This document shows positions 7,429-13,948 of a stretch of DNA of 14,717 nt, piece by piece. Every line of letters starts with the position of its first letter. The first letter of the stretch is position 1. The notes below the pieces were generated by a model. That model saw nothing but the letters and a program-made list of their open reading frames with translations, was not told the origin of the DNA and did not search any database. The stretch spans positions 1 to 14,717 of the forward strand of contig SOIC01000100.1 in NCBI GenBank assembly GCA_004377275.1. The letters run 5' to 3'. Origin of the DNA: Dehalococcoidia bacterium. Its GTDB lineage: Bacteria > Chloroflexota > Dehalococcoidia > E44-bin15. Both the position numbers and the translations under genes were made by a program.

Positions 7429-7579
7429 TCAGCATCCTGCCCCACTAAGCGGCATGATAATCTCGCCGGGTATCAGGGATATAGGTGCTCTCCACAGACA
7501 TAAGAATAACCACACCATAGCACCCCATATAGCCATAGATCTGTTCAGAAAGGCCAATATCTGCGCTTACAAAGTGTCC
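7429..7579 (-). pseudogene. remnant of a DedA-family (SNARE-associated) membrane protein gene
   Basis: Reading the minus strand from 7579 gives SADIGLSEQIYGYMGCYGVV, then ILMSVESTYIP. At 7474 one extra G breaks the frame; skipping that base continues IPGEIIMPLSGAG and then a stop at 7429-7431. The combined ESTYIP-IPGEIIMPLSG is the conserved N-terminal block of DedA proteins, whose typical form is LESxxIPIPSEIIMPxxG. The rest of the gene, normally about 150 further residues, is absent: the neighbouring ExoD-family gene ends at 7394. There is no start codon in place either. So this is a truncated and frameshifted relic. The identification rests on my recall of the family motif. Confidence 0.6.
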
Positions 7580-7679
7580 TCAGCATAATTTCACAGAAGT
7601 CCGGCAGATAGTCAAATTAGCGTCAAGCTGACCTAGGACCGGCCTGGATTTAGAGACCAAGCCTACCAAATTTAGCATT

Positions 7680-7700
7680 TGAACGGTATGAACCCGTTCA
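7680..7700. promoter_or_regulatory. perfect 7-bp inverted repeat
   Basis: TGAACGG (7680-7686) and CCGTTCA (7694-7700) flank a 7-base loop. It could be an operator half-site pair or a small hairpin. It is about 210 bases upstream of the pilus operon promoter and has no T-run, so a terminator is unlikely. Confidence 0.3.
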
Positions 7701-7784
7701 GATATATGGAGGGCACCCTACCCTCATTGTAAGGCACTCTTTCATCGCCATGTTGAGGCTTATCCCCAGCGAAACGCTTTCACC

Positions 7785-7851
7785 GTCATTGCTTCCCCCA
7801 AGGCCGAGGCCGACAGGTCGTACTCTCGTAAGGCGGAGGGGTTGCAATGAC
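7785..7851. repeat. palindromic REP-like element, copy 3
   Basis: A 67-bp element bounded by a perfect terminal inverted repeat, GTCATTGC (7785-7792) and GCAATGAC (7844-7851). Inside it has the core GGCCGAGGCCGACAGGTCG shared with copy 1 (2076-2115) and, at 7824-7843, the module ACTCTCGTAAGGCGGAGGGG shared in inverted form with copy 2. Confidence 0.75.
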
Positions 7852-7907
7852 AGGGTTGATAAGCTGGGAGGTGCTGTGTCATTCACGTACTGGACTAGTA
7901 TACGGTA

Positions 7908-7936
7908 TTGACAAAACTGTATCTTTGTGATATCGT
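7908..7936 (+). promoter_or_regulatory. promoter of the pilus assembly operon
   Basis: A perfect TTGACA (7908-7913) is followed after 17 bases by TATCGT (7931-7936), which is preceded by TGA (7928-7930), an extended -10 context. The expected start is near 7943, leaving a leader of about 115 bases before pilB. Confidence 0.65.
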
Positions 7937-8058
7937 CGGAAGGGTAATACTGCATAATATAAGTTAATATAGCATAACGCACTCGATGCAAAAGGAGACG
8001 CCATAGGGTTAATATTTTATGTTAAAGTTAGCCCCATAGCAGACGATAGACAAAGCAT

Positions 8059-9648
8059 GTGATGGGAATGGCCAAAGAGGAGCAAACACAACCGGAGAAT
8101 CCACAAGAGCGTGACAAAGTCATCAGCTTTCAACTCAATGTGCCCACCGTCGATCTGCAACAGTTGAAGGTTCAGCCCGAGGCTCTAGCGCTAGTCCCAA
8201 TAGCGTGGGCTCTAGAGCACAATGTTTTGCCGCTGACCCTGGAAGACAATACCCTGACCGTGGTTACGGACCACCCTGATGACCTCCACATCATCGATAC
8301 CCTTGCTGCGCTGACTAATAGGGAGATCAAGACGGTCATCCCCATGCGGGGTAATCTCCGTGATGCCATAACCAGCTATTATGCGACGACTGACCAGAGC
8401 GCGCAAACGCTTATGGACATATTAGCCGCTTTTCAGGTGAGCACGGTGACTGACGAGGCTACGGGGCTCGCGGAGGCAGCCTCCGAGGCCCCCATCGTTA
8501 GAGCGGTGGACTGGATTCTCACCCAGGCGGTGAACGAACGGGCATCAGACATCCATATCGTGCCCGAAGAGACTGTCCTCAAAGTCCGTTATCGGATCGA
8601 CGGTGTCCTGCATGATTCCGCTTCCTTACCTATAGCGGTTCTGTCGGCGATACTTACCAGACTCAAGATACTGGCTGATATGAATATCGCAGAACGCAGA
8701 CGCGCCCAGGATGGCTCGTTCACTGATCATCTCGCTGGCAAGGAGATAGATTTCCGTGTTGCCACCATAGGCACCAATTGGGGGGAGTCAGCGGTGCTGC
8801 GCGTACTGGATAAGTCCTTCAACCTATTCGAGCTCGAGCAGATAGGGATGCCACCATATCTCAAGGAGCAGTATGAAGCGTCCCTCACCTCCCCCTTTGG
8901 CATGATCATAATTAGCGGACCAACCGGCTCAGGAAAGACAACTACACTATATGCCTCGCTATTGAAACTGGATTCTAAGGAGCGCAACATCATGAGCATT
9001 GAGGACCCTATCGAATATAAGTTTGAAGAGGTTCGCCAAATTCAGGTTAATTTTACCGCGGGGATTAACTTTGCTAGTGGGCTGCGGGCGTGTATGCGCA
9101 TGGACCCGGATGTCATCCTGGTGGGTGAGATCCGTGACGCGGAAACGGCAGGGACAGCGGTGACTGCTGCCCTGACCGGACACCTGGTGCTAACCTCGCT
9201 CCACGCAAACGATGCAGTCGGAGCACTGGTTCGCCTAATGGACCTGGGAGTGGAACCCTTCCTGGTTACCTCTGCGGTGGTTGCCACCGCATCACAGCGC
9301 CTGGTGCGGAGGGTCTGTCCCAAATGTGCGGAGCTTAAGGAAGCATCCCTCTCCGACATCGCGACCTACCGGCAGGTGACAGGAGAGGAACAAGACGAAT
9401 TCCACTATGGCACCGGCTGTGACTACTGCTCCTTTACCGGTTATCGCGGGCGAATCGGGGCATTCGAGTTGCTGCCTGTGACGGATTCAATAAGAAGCTT
9501 GATCACACGACGGGCAGGTTCCTCTGAGCTTAGGGCCCAAGCACAGGCAGACGGGATGCTCCCCATGCTCCATCATGGTATGAGCCTAGCCAAGGAGGGG
9601 ATCACCACCCCGGGCGAAGTGGCACGCAATGTCTTTACCATCGGCTGA
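8059..9648 (+). CDS. pilB: type IV pilus / type II secretion assembly ATPase (PilB/GspE family)
   Basis: Hexameric cytoplasmic ATPase that drives pilin or pseudopilin polymerisation at the inner face of the membrane. Of 529 residues, the N-terminal part (about 40-110) is a GspE/MshE-type N-domain. The catalytic core follows: Walker A GPTGSGKT (287-294), the Asp box IMSIEDPIEY (311-320), Walker B DPDVILVGE (349-357) and the His box TGHLVLTSLHAND (373-385). A zinc tetracysteine is formed by CPKC (420-423) and CDYC (454-457), typical of PilB/GspE and absent from PilT. The start is uncertain: GTG at 8059, ATG at 8062 or ATG at 8068 are all in frame and none has a clear ribosome binding site. It is the first gene of the pilus cluster, with pilC 208 bases downstream. 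Confidence 0.95.
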   Translation: MMGMAKEEQTQPENPQERDKVISFQLNVPTVDLQQLKVQPEALALVPIAWALEHNVLPLTLEDNTLTVVTDHPDDLHIIDTLAALTNREIKTVIPMRGNLRDAITSYYATTDQSAQTLMDILAAFQVSTVTDEATGLAEAASEAPIVRAVDWILTQAVNERASDIHIVPEETVLKVRYRIDGVLHDSASLPIAVLSAILTRLKILADMNIAERRRAQDGSFTDHLAGKEIDFRVATIGTNWGESAVLRVLDKSFNLFELEQIGMPPYLKEQYEASLTSPFGMIIISGPTGSGKTTTLYASLLKLDSKERNIMSIEDPIEYKFEEVRQIQVNFTAGINFASGLRACMRMDPDVILVGEIRDAETAGTAVTAALTGHLVLTSLHANDAVGALVRLMDLGVEPFLVTSAVVATASQRLVRRVCPKCAELKEASLSDIATYRQVTGEEQDEFHYGTGCDYCSFTGYRGRIGAFELLPVTDSIRSLITRRAGSSELRAQAQADGMLPMLHHGMSLAKEGITTPGEVARNVFTIG

Positions 9649-9711
9649 GCAACTAATGAGCACTAGAATGTAAAAAATTGTAGGAGGATGGCATTATAAG
9701 GAATTGGTGAT

Positions 9712-9849
9712 TTGGTTCGGGATAAGCGAATCATTTTTGTTCCTAATGAGTCTGGGGGGCTTACCCTGAGCGAGATTGCTTCCCTGGCAACTCCAGCAGG
9801 GGTTCGGCTCGGAAAAGAGAGGGCTAGGCTCAGAATGACTGAGGAGTAA
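9712..9849 (+). CDS. candidate 45-residue small ORF between pilB and pilC
   Basis: A frame starting with TTG at 9712, nine bases after AAGGA (9698-9702), reads VRDKRIIFVPNESGGLTLSE, then IASLATPAGVRLGKE and RARLRMTEE, ending TAA seven bases before the pilC ATG. The composition is protein-like, and the position would allow coupled translation with pilC. The LTLSEIASLA part loosely resembles a helix of a helix-turn-helix domain. Against it, the second half overlaps a probable degraded palindromic element (9772-9839), so an open frame may be fortuitous. I do not recognise a family. Confidence 0.3.
   Translation: MVRDKRIIFVPNESGGLTLSEIASLATPAGVRLGKERARLRMTEE
9772..9839. repeat. possible degraded palindromic element
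   Basis: Starts GAGATTGCTTCC and ends GCTCAGAATGAC. The end is an exact complement of the GTCATTCTGAGC end of copy 1, and the start resembles the other end type of the same broad class. The interior does not match copies 1-3, so this is weak. Confidence 0.3.
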
Positions 9850-9856
9850 GGCGCTG

Positions 9857-11065
9857 ATGTTATATAGCTATGTTGGTTATAAGTCCAATGGTGAAATAGT
9901 CAAGGGGACCCTAGAGGCCGATTCGGAAAAGGCGGCAGAGGAGGCACTATGGAAGTTTGAGCTGACCATTATTGCCCTGAACAAGAAGAGGGTCTTTCCC
10001 TCGATGGCTGAAATGCTGCCTACCCTCTTCGCGGTGAAGCGCACAGAGGTGCTCAATCTTACCCGGGATTTGCACACCCTCCTTGGCGCGGGCATTGGCA
10101 TATACCCCTCCTTGACGATGCTCCATGAGCGGACTACGAAGGCCAGTATGAAAAAATTGATTCGTGATATTCTACTATCTGTGGAGACAGGAAACACCTT
10201 CTCCGATGCTTGCGCCGAACACCCAAACGTATTTTCCCCCTTTTATCTTCGCATGACAAAGGTGGGTGAGGAGATAGGAAACCTGGAGCACATGCTGGAG
10301 CAGATCACCGTCCAAATGATCAAAGAGGCTGAAATCAGGAGGAAGGTTAAGGGAGCCATGACTTATCCCGCTTTCGTGCTTGTTATTGCTGTCGGAGCCA
10401 TCGCTGCCCTGGTTACCTTCGTTGTCCCTGCAATGAGCGGCCTTTTCGACCAGATTGGCGGGGAGCTACCCTTACTGACCAAGATAATAGTGGCCATATC
10501 CGACTTTGCTACGGATAACATCTTGTATCTATTCCTCGGCATGGTCGCGCTGATCGGTGGCATCATTCTGTACTTCAGGACACCGCGCGGGAAAAGAACC
10601 AAGGACACCATAATGCTGAAGATCCCGGTAATTAAGCAGGTCGTCATTAAAGGGTTCATGGCCAGAACTGCGAGGAACATAGCTCTCCTGATCGGTGGCG
10701 GCGTCACGATAACAGATGCCCTGGACCTGATAATTGAAACAAGCGATAACGTCCACTTTAGAGAAGCATTCATAAGGGTGCGTAGCGATGTCAGTGATGG
10801 GCTATTGCTTTCCCAAGCGATGAAGAACCAACCGCTATTCCCGGTGCTCCTCAGTCAAGTGGTGGGCGTTGGCGAGCTAACAGGCAGGTTGGAACCCAAT
10901 CTAGAGTCGGTGGCCGATTTCTACGAGAATGAGACGGACGCAGCGGTCTCCAGGGCAACGGGTATGCTGACGCCGTTATTGACGGTCGGTGTGGGAGGCC
11001 TGGTGATGGTTATCGCCCTTTCCGTGTATCAGCCGATATATGGGCTGGCTGGCCAGATTGAATAG
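9857..11065 (+). CDS. pilC: type IV pilus / type II secretion inner-membrane platform protein (PilC/GspF family)
   Basis: Polytopic platform protein that couples the PilB ATPase to pilin assembly. The 402-residue product has a short N-terminal domain (about 1-60) beginning YSYVGYKSNGEIVKGTLEAD, typical of PilC/GspF. Two T2SSF repeats follow, at about 67-190 and 268-391, each with its conserved VGE-type turn (VGEEIGNLEHML at 136-147; VGVGELTGRLEPNL at 336-349). Predicted membrane segments are at about 170-192, 222-240 and 370-392, the usual three. The start ATG at 9857 follows GAGGAG and AAGG. Downstream the pilin-like genes follow after 122 bases that hold an internal promoter. The next direct-repeat copy begins four bases before its stop codon ends. 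Confidence 0.95.
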   Translation: MLYSYVGYKSNGEIVKGTLEADSEKAAEEALWKFELTIIALNKKRVFPSMAEMLPTLFAVKRTEVLNLTRDLHTLLGAGIGIYPSLTMLHERTTKASMKKLIRDILLSVETGNTFSDACAEHPNVFSPFYLRMTKVGEEIGNLEHMLEQITVQMIKEAEIRRKVKGAMTYPAFVLVIAVGAIAALVTFVVPAMSGLFDQIGGELPLLTKIIVAISDFATDNILYLFLGMVALIGGIILYFRTPRGKRTKDTIMLKIPVIKQVVIKGFMARTARNIALLIGGGVTITDALDLIIETSDNVHFREAFIRVRSDVSDGLLLSQAMKNQPLFPVLLSQVVGVGELTGRLEPNLESVADFYENETDAAVSRATGMLTPLLTVGVGGLVMVIALSVYQPIYGLAGQIE

Positions 11066-11079
11066 GCGACCGATATGAA
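11061..11079 (+). repeat. 19-nt direct repeat, copy A
   Basis: AATAGGCGACCGATATGAA, spanning the pilC stop. It differs by one base from copy B at 11174-11192, which carries the ribosome binding site and start codon of the first pilin-like gene. The copies are offset by 113 bases. Confidence 0.85.
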
Positions 11080-11182
11080 GGAAAAAGGAAAAACAGGTAA
11101 CTCAATGGAAAATAGTATTGTATATTATAAAAATGTATGCTATAATATAACACTAATCAGCAAGCGCGCGCCAAATAGGTGA
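11075..11182 (+). CDS. candidate 35-residue ORF in the pilC-pilin spacer
   Basis: ATG at 11075, inside repeat copy A, opens a frame reading MKEKGKTGNSMENSIVYYKN, then VCYNITLISKRAPNR, ending TGA at 11180-11182 within the ribosome binding site of the next gene. Its AGGCGA ribosome binding site is a mutated version of the AGGTGA used by the pilin-like gene. It is probably a by-product of the duplication rather than a functional gene, since the promoter -10 lies inside it. Confidence 0.2.
   Translation: MKEKGKTGNSMENSIVYYKNVCYNITLISKRAPNR
11118..11146 (+). promoter_or_regulatory. internal promoter for the minor pilin genes
   Basis: A perfect TATAAT (11141-11146) is preceded by TGC (11138-11140) and, 17 bases upstream of the -10, by TTGTAT (11118-11123). 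The expected start is near 11153, about 35 bases before the ATG at 11188. Confidence 0.65.
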
Positions 11183-11192
11183 CCGATATGAA
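11174..11192 (+). repeat. 19-nt direct repeat, copy B
   Basis: AATAGGTGACCGATATGAA. It contains the AGGTGA ribosome binding site (11177-11182) and the ATG (11188-11190) of the first pilin-like gene, and is the partner of copy A at 11061-11079. Confidence 0.85.
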
Positions 11193-11538
11193 CAAGAAAG
11201 GGTATCTATTAATCGAGACTGTCATCGCCATAGCGGTGTTCGCCATAGTCGCTATTGGGTTCATGCAAGGAATCCAAGTAGGGATGCTGGGCACCTACCG
11301 GGATAGTCAGATCAATACCGCGCTGCACCTGGCCCAATCCCAGATGGAGTATATCAAGTCGTTGCCTTATGATGATGATGGACTTTATGACAAACTTGAT
11401 GAACCCACAGGCTATACAATTGACGTGGACGCCGATGATACTGTTTATGGGAACGTTGCAGGACTGCAACTGATAACTGTAAACGTCTCTTACCAGGACA
11501 AGAGCGTGGTGTTACAGGGTTATAAAACAGATCGGTGA
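11188..11538 (+). CDS. type IV pilin-like / pseudopilin protein (PilV/GspI type)
   Basis: Prepilin-like protein expected to be cleaved by a prepilin peptidase and packed into a pilus or pseudopilus. The 116-residue product starts MNKKG followed by YLLIETVIAIAVFAIVAIGF: a five-residue basic leader, cleavage after Gly5, Tyr at +1 in place of the usual Phe, Glu at +5 and a hydrophobic N-terminal helix. The soluble domain (about 35-116) is short. I chose the ATG at 11188 because AGGTGA lies five bases upstream and the leader is then of standard length. An in-frame GTG at 11179 would add three residues and has no ribosome binding site. The pattern LHLAQSQMEYIKSLPYDD is typical of PilV/GspI-like minor pilins. 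The next gene begins six bases after the stop. Confidence 0.88.
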   Translation: MNKKGYLLIETVIAIAVFAIVAIGFMQGIQVGMLGTYRDSQINTALHLAQSQMEYIKSLPYDDDGLYDKLDEPTGYTIDVDADDTVYGNVAGLQLITVNVSYQDKSVVLQGYKTDR

Positions 11539-11544
11539 TACAAG

Positions 11545-12057
11545 ATGCCAAGAACTCAACGAGGTTTCACTTTGATAGAGCTAGTGATTGCGATGGCAAT
11601 AACTACCCTAATGATGGGCGCCATCGGTAGCATCTTCTATCAAGTTCTGGTTGTGCCTCCGCGAGAGAGCAGCCAGCTCACCGCCATTAACGAGCTGAGA
11701 CTCGCCCTGGACCGCATTCAACATGACGGGGTTCAAGCGCAGTCATTTACCCCAGATACTGACACGAATTATGGCTATTTCACTTGGACTGATTACCCTT
11801 CATTGAACGACCACACTGTGGCTTACAGGTATGACGGTGGTCAGTTGATCAGAGAGGAAAGTATAGATGGCGAATTGACCACCACGACAGTTATCGCTTT
11901 TCATATAGCGCATGCTCCAGATGTTGTCTTCTCTTATGGCGAAGACAACCCGGTGACGGTCAATATGACGGTAACCCTGAACCCGGGAACCGCCAATGAG
12001 ATATCGGAAACGGATACCCGCTACATAGACATGAGGGCTTGGGATGGGAGTAGTTAA
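11545..12057 (+). CDS. prepilin-type pseudopilin (PulJ/GspJ-like)
   Basis: A 170-residue minor pilin-like protein. The N-terminus MPRTQRGFTLIELVIAMAIT is the textbook prepilin signal: basic leader, cleavage between Gly and Phe, Glu at +5, then a hydrophobic helix to about residue 33. The segment following, ESSQLTAINELRLALDRIQH, is common in PulJ/GspJ and ComGF-type proteins, in which the first globular helix continues from the membrane helix. The rest is beta-rich, with no Cys. The ATG is six bases after the previous stop and has no strong ribosome binding site, so translation is probably coupled. Its end overlaps or abuts the start region of the next gene. GspJ versus another minor pilin class cannot be settled from sequence alone. 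Confidence 0.88.
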   Translation: MPRTQRGFTLIELVIAMAITTLMMGAIGSIFYQVLVVPPRESSQLTAINELRLALDRIQHDGVQAQSFTPDTDTNYGYFTWTDYPSLNDHTVAYRYDGGQLIREESIDGELTTTTVIAFHIAHAPDVVFSYGEDNPVTVNMTVTLNPGTANEISETDTRYIDMRAWDGSS

Positions 12058-12058
12058 A

Positions 12059-13171
12059 ATGAATAACATGGCCAAGAATAAAAAAGGGTATGTGCTAACG
12101 ATGGCCCTGGTAATCATGACTGTCGGGGCAATCAGTATTGTGGCGTTGTTAAACCATCTCAACACCAGCCTATTGCTATCCAGCAAGAGTGAAGAAAGGG
12201 CCATTACCTACTATGCCGCCGATTCCGGTATTGAAGATGCCTTCTTCTGGTTACAGCAGGGTAAAGAGTTGACGGGATGGAATGAGACGGAGGAACAGCA
12301 GTGGGAACGGGAACCTTACGTAATTTATGACAGAACTGTAGCTGTTAGTGTAGTCGAAGATACCGGCAACCAAACTTACAAGATTACCTCCACAGCTACC
12401 ACTGACGGTGGTACCAGCACCACAATTGAATCCTACGTCTTAGAACAAATGTTTGATCTTTCTCCCTTCGGTGACAATGCCATTACCAGTAGCGGTGACA
12501 TAACCATCCAGCCGGGTAGTGTTGTCGTCGGCGAGGTACTATATACTGATAGTATTAGTGGAGAGGAAAACATCACTGGTAATGTCACTCAGGTAGATGA
12601 GATAGACTGGTGGCCGTCTGCGGGGGAATATATCGTCTATTTCTTGTCCGAGGTGGACCAGTCAGATCCTTACCCTGACCCCTCCATAGATGCCAATTAT
12701 ATATCAATTATAGGGCCATTGTACAGGCAGGGAGACTTAGCTATCTACTCAAGTCAGATTGGCAAGACGCTAACGCTTAACGGGACCATCTATGTTACCG
12801 GTGATCTAACAATTGGCACAACAAACCAAGACTTCATTCTAGATCTTAACGATCAGACTATCTTAGTTGAAGGCGCCCTTACCATAGGGTATAAAACTAC
12901 CATCGCGGGATCGGGATGCCTCATTGCGATTGGAGACATTTTCTTCTCACCAAATATCGCCTCCAGCGAGGACGATTTCCTGTTCACCGTGTCTATCGAG
13001 GGTTGTACTCAGTTAAACCCTGGCAGTAACTACTATGGGTCTATAGCTGGAAATGCTGATGTTACCCTGCAACCGGGCATCCAGCTTGAATGGATAGCCC
13101 CGGATAGTGTCGGGTTCGAGTTACCCAGCGGTGAACTCCCACAGGAAATCCTGACGTATGACATTAAATAG
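12059..13171 (+). CDS. PilX/GspK-like protein with a large repetitive beta-rich domain
   Basis: A 370-residue protein with an N-terminal pilin-like helix (KNKKGYVLTMALVIMTVGAI, about 6-25). The Gly-Tyr junction fits a prepilin peptidase site, but position +5 is Met, not Glu, as in GspK-type tip pseudopilins. It continues RAITYYAADSGIEDAFFWLQ, the hallmark of PilX N-terminal domains (PF14341 type). From about residue 135 the sequence turns into short strand-turn repeats such as NAITSSGDITIQPGSVVVGE and LNGTIYVTGDLTIGT, like the beta-helical or bactofilin-like export domains found attached to PilX-type helices. I chose the ATG at 12059 because GGGAG lies about eight bases upstream; the in-frame ATG at 12044 would overlap the previous gene. 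Likely a minor tip component; function is inferred. Confidence 0.8.
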   Translation: MNNMAKNKKGYVLTMALVIMTVGAISIVALLNHLNTSLLLSSKSEERAITYYAADSGIEDAFFWLQQGKELTGWNETEEQQWEREPYVIYDRTVAVSVVEDTGNQTYKITSTATTDGGTSTTIESYVLEQMFDLSPFGDNAITSSGDITIQPGSVVVGEVLYTDSISGEENITGNVTQVDEIDWWPSAGEYIVYFLSEVDQSDPYPDPSIDANYISIIGPLYRQGDLAIYSSQIGKTLTLNGTIYVTGDLTIGTTNQDFILDLNDQTILVEGALTIGYKTTIAGSGCLIAIGDIFFSPNIASSEDDFLFTVSIEGCTQLNPGSNYYGSIAGNADVTLQPGIQLEWIAPDSVGFELPSGELPQEILTYDIK

Positions 13172-13196
13172 TAGTCTAGCCCACGACCCTGCCAGG

Positions 13197-13228
13197 GCTG
13201 TCCCAGCATCTTCTCTAGGCTGGACAGC
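13197..13228 (+). terminator. hairpin after the PilX-like gene
   Basis: GCTGTCCCAGC (13197-13207) pairs with GCTGGACAGC (13219-13228), ten pairs with one bulged base and a loop of 11. No T-run follows, so it may attenuate or stabilise the mRNA end rather than terminate fully. Confidence 0.4.
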
Positions 13229-13295
13229 CGGCTTTGAGCATGGGGAGCCAAAGGCATCCGATGCGTTATATTATCCCGGCAGATCGAGCAGCTTA

Positions 13296-13324
13296 TTGAC
13301 TTTTACCACCTTTCGTAGTAAATT
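13296..13324 (+). promoter_or_regulatory. possible promoter for pilN-pilO
   Basis: TTGACT (13296-13301) and TAAATT (13319-13324) are spaced by 17 bases. The expected start is near 13331, about 27 bases before the pilN ATG. Confidence 0.45.
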
Positions 13325-13357
13325 CCACCAAGTGCTTTATTCATTAGAGAGGTATCA

Positions 13358-13948
13358 ATGACATCACAGCAGCTACCTGAGCGTCGCCCGAAGTTAATCG
13401 ACCTGAACCTGCTCCCACCCGAGTATCTGCCCCGCAAACTATCGAGGCTGAGCATCGCCCTGGTGATCCTGATTGTATTGATGCTCTGTCTGCCAGTGCT
13501 TTTCATTTTTTTTAAGGCAGACGTAGATGCCGAAAGCGACGCCCTGCAGACGAAGCGTGATGGGCTCCAAGCGCAGCTTATTGACTTATATGACATAAAA
13601 AGACAGGCTGACGCGCTACAAGCCCAAATCGACCCCCTGAATAGCGCGCTGGCAGCGATAGAACAGGATTACCAAACCTTCATCCAGAACCGGGTGTTGT
13701 GGTCTGAGATAGTCGACGAAATCGATCGCATTCTCCCCAGCACAAGGGTTACCCTGAAGACCATTGTGCAGTCAGACTCCAAGGTGAGGCTTACCGGCGC
13801 CGCTACCAGAGATAGCTACATTTATGATTATGCTACAGACTTAGAGGAGAGCGAGTATTTCTCCGGGGCTGATGTTACATCGCTTCATACCGGTGATTGG
13901 ACTTCCTTCACCATGACCGTCCACTTGATTGGTGGGGGTGGCCAGTGA
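13358..13948 (+). CDS. pilN: PilN-like pilus assembly protein
   Basis: Bitopic membrane protein of the pilus alignment complex, which links the cytoplasmic PilM to PilO on the outer face. The 196-residue product has the cytoplasmic N-terminal motif IDLNLLPPEYLP (14-25), equivalent to the INLLP peptide that PilN uses to bind PilM. One membrane helix (about 33-52), a heptad-rich coiled coil (about 55-110: ESDALQTKRDGLQAQLIDLY onward) and a small C-terminal alpha/beta domain (about 112-190) follow. The start ATG at 13358 has AGAGAGG upstream. It precedes pilO with a 4-base overlap (GTGA). Odd: pilM, normally immediately upstream, is not here; the gene before it is PilX-like. Confidence 0.85.
   Translation: MTSQQLPERRPKLIDLNLLPPEYLPRKLSRLSIALVILIVLMLCLPVLFIFFKADVDAESDALQTKRDGLQAQLIDLYDIKRQADALQAQIDPLNSALAAIEQDYQTFIQNRVLWSEIVDEIDRILPSTRVTLKTIVQSDSKVRLTGAATRDSYIYDYATDLEESEYFSGADVTSLHTGDWTSFTMTVHLIGGGGQ

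Larger units (their letters stand above)
7395..8058. other. 664-bp interval upstream of the pilus operon
   Basis: Contains, in order, a DedA-family remnant on the minus strand, a 7-bp perfect inverted repeat, palindromic element copy 3, and the promoter and long leader of the pilus operon. I see no intact gene. The leader holds an AAGGAG (about 7991-7996) that serves no recognisable reading frame. Confidence 0.6.

Noticed and set aside
1981..8058. CRISPR array in the palindromic regions
   Set aside because: The repeats are three, dispersed, in both orientations and of different modular content; there are no regular spacers and no cas genes.
10363..10773. 136-codon minus-strand frame inside pilC
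   Set aside because: Antisense shadow of the pilC membrane segments; hydrophobicity is inherited from the complementary strand.
11179..11190. GTG at 11179 as the start of the first pilin-like gene
   Set aside because: It has no ribosome binding site, while the ATG at 11188 has AGGTGA at correct spacing and gives the standard short prepilin leader.
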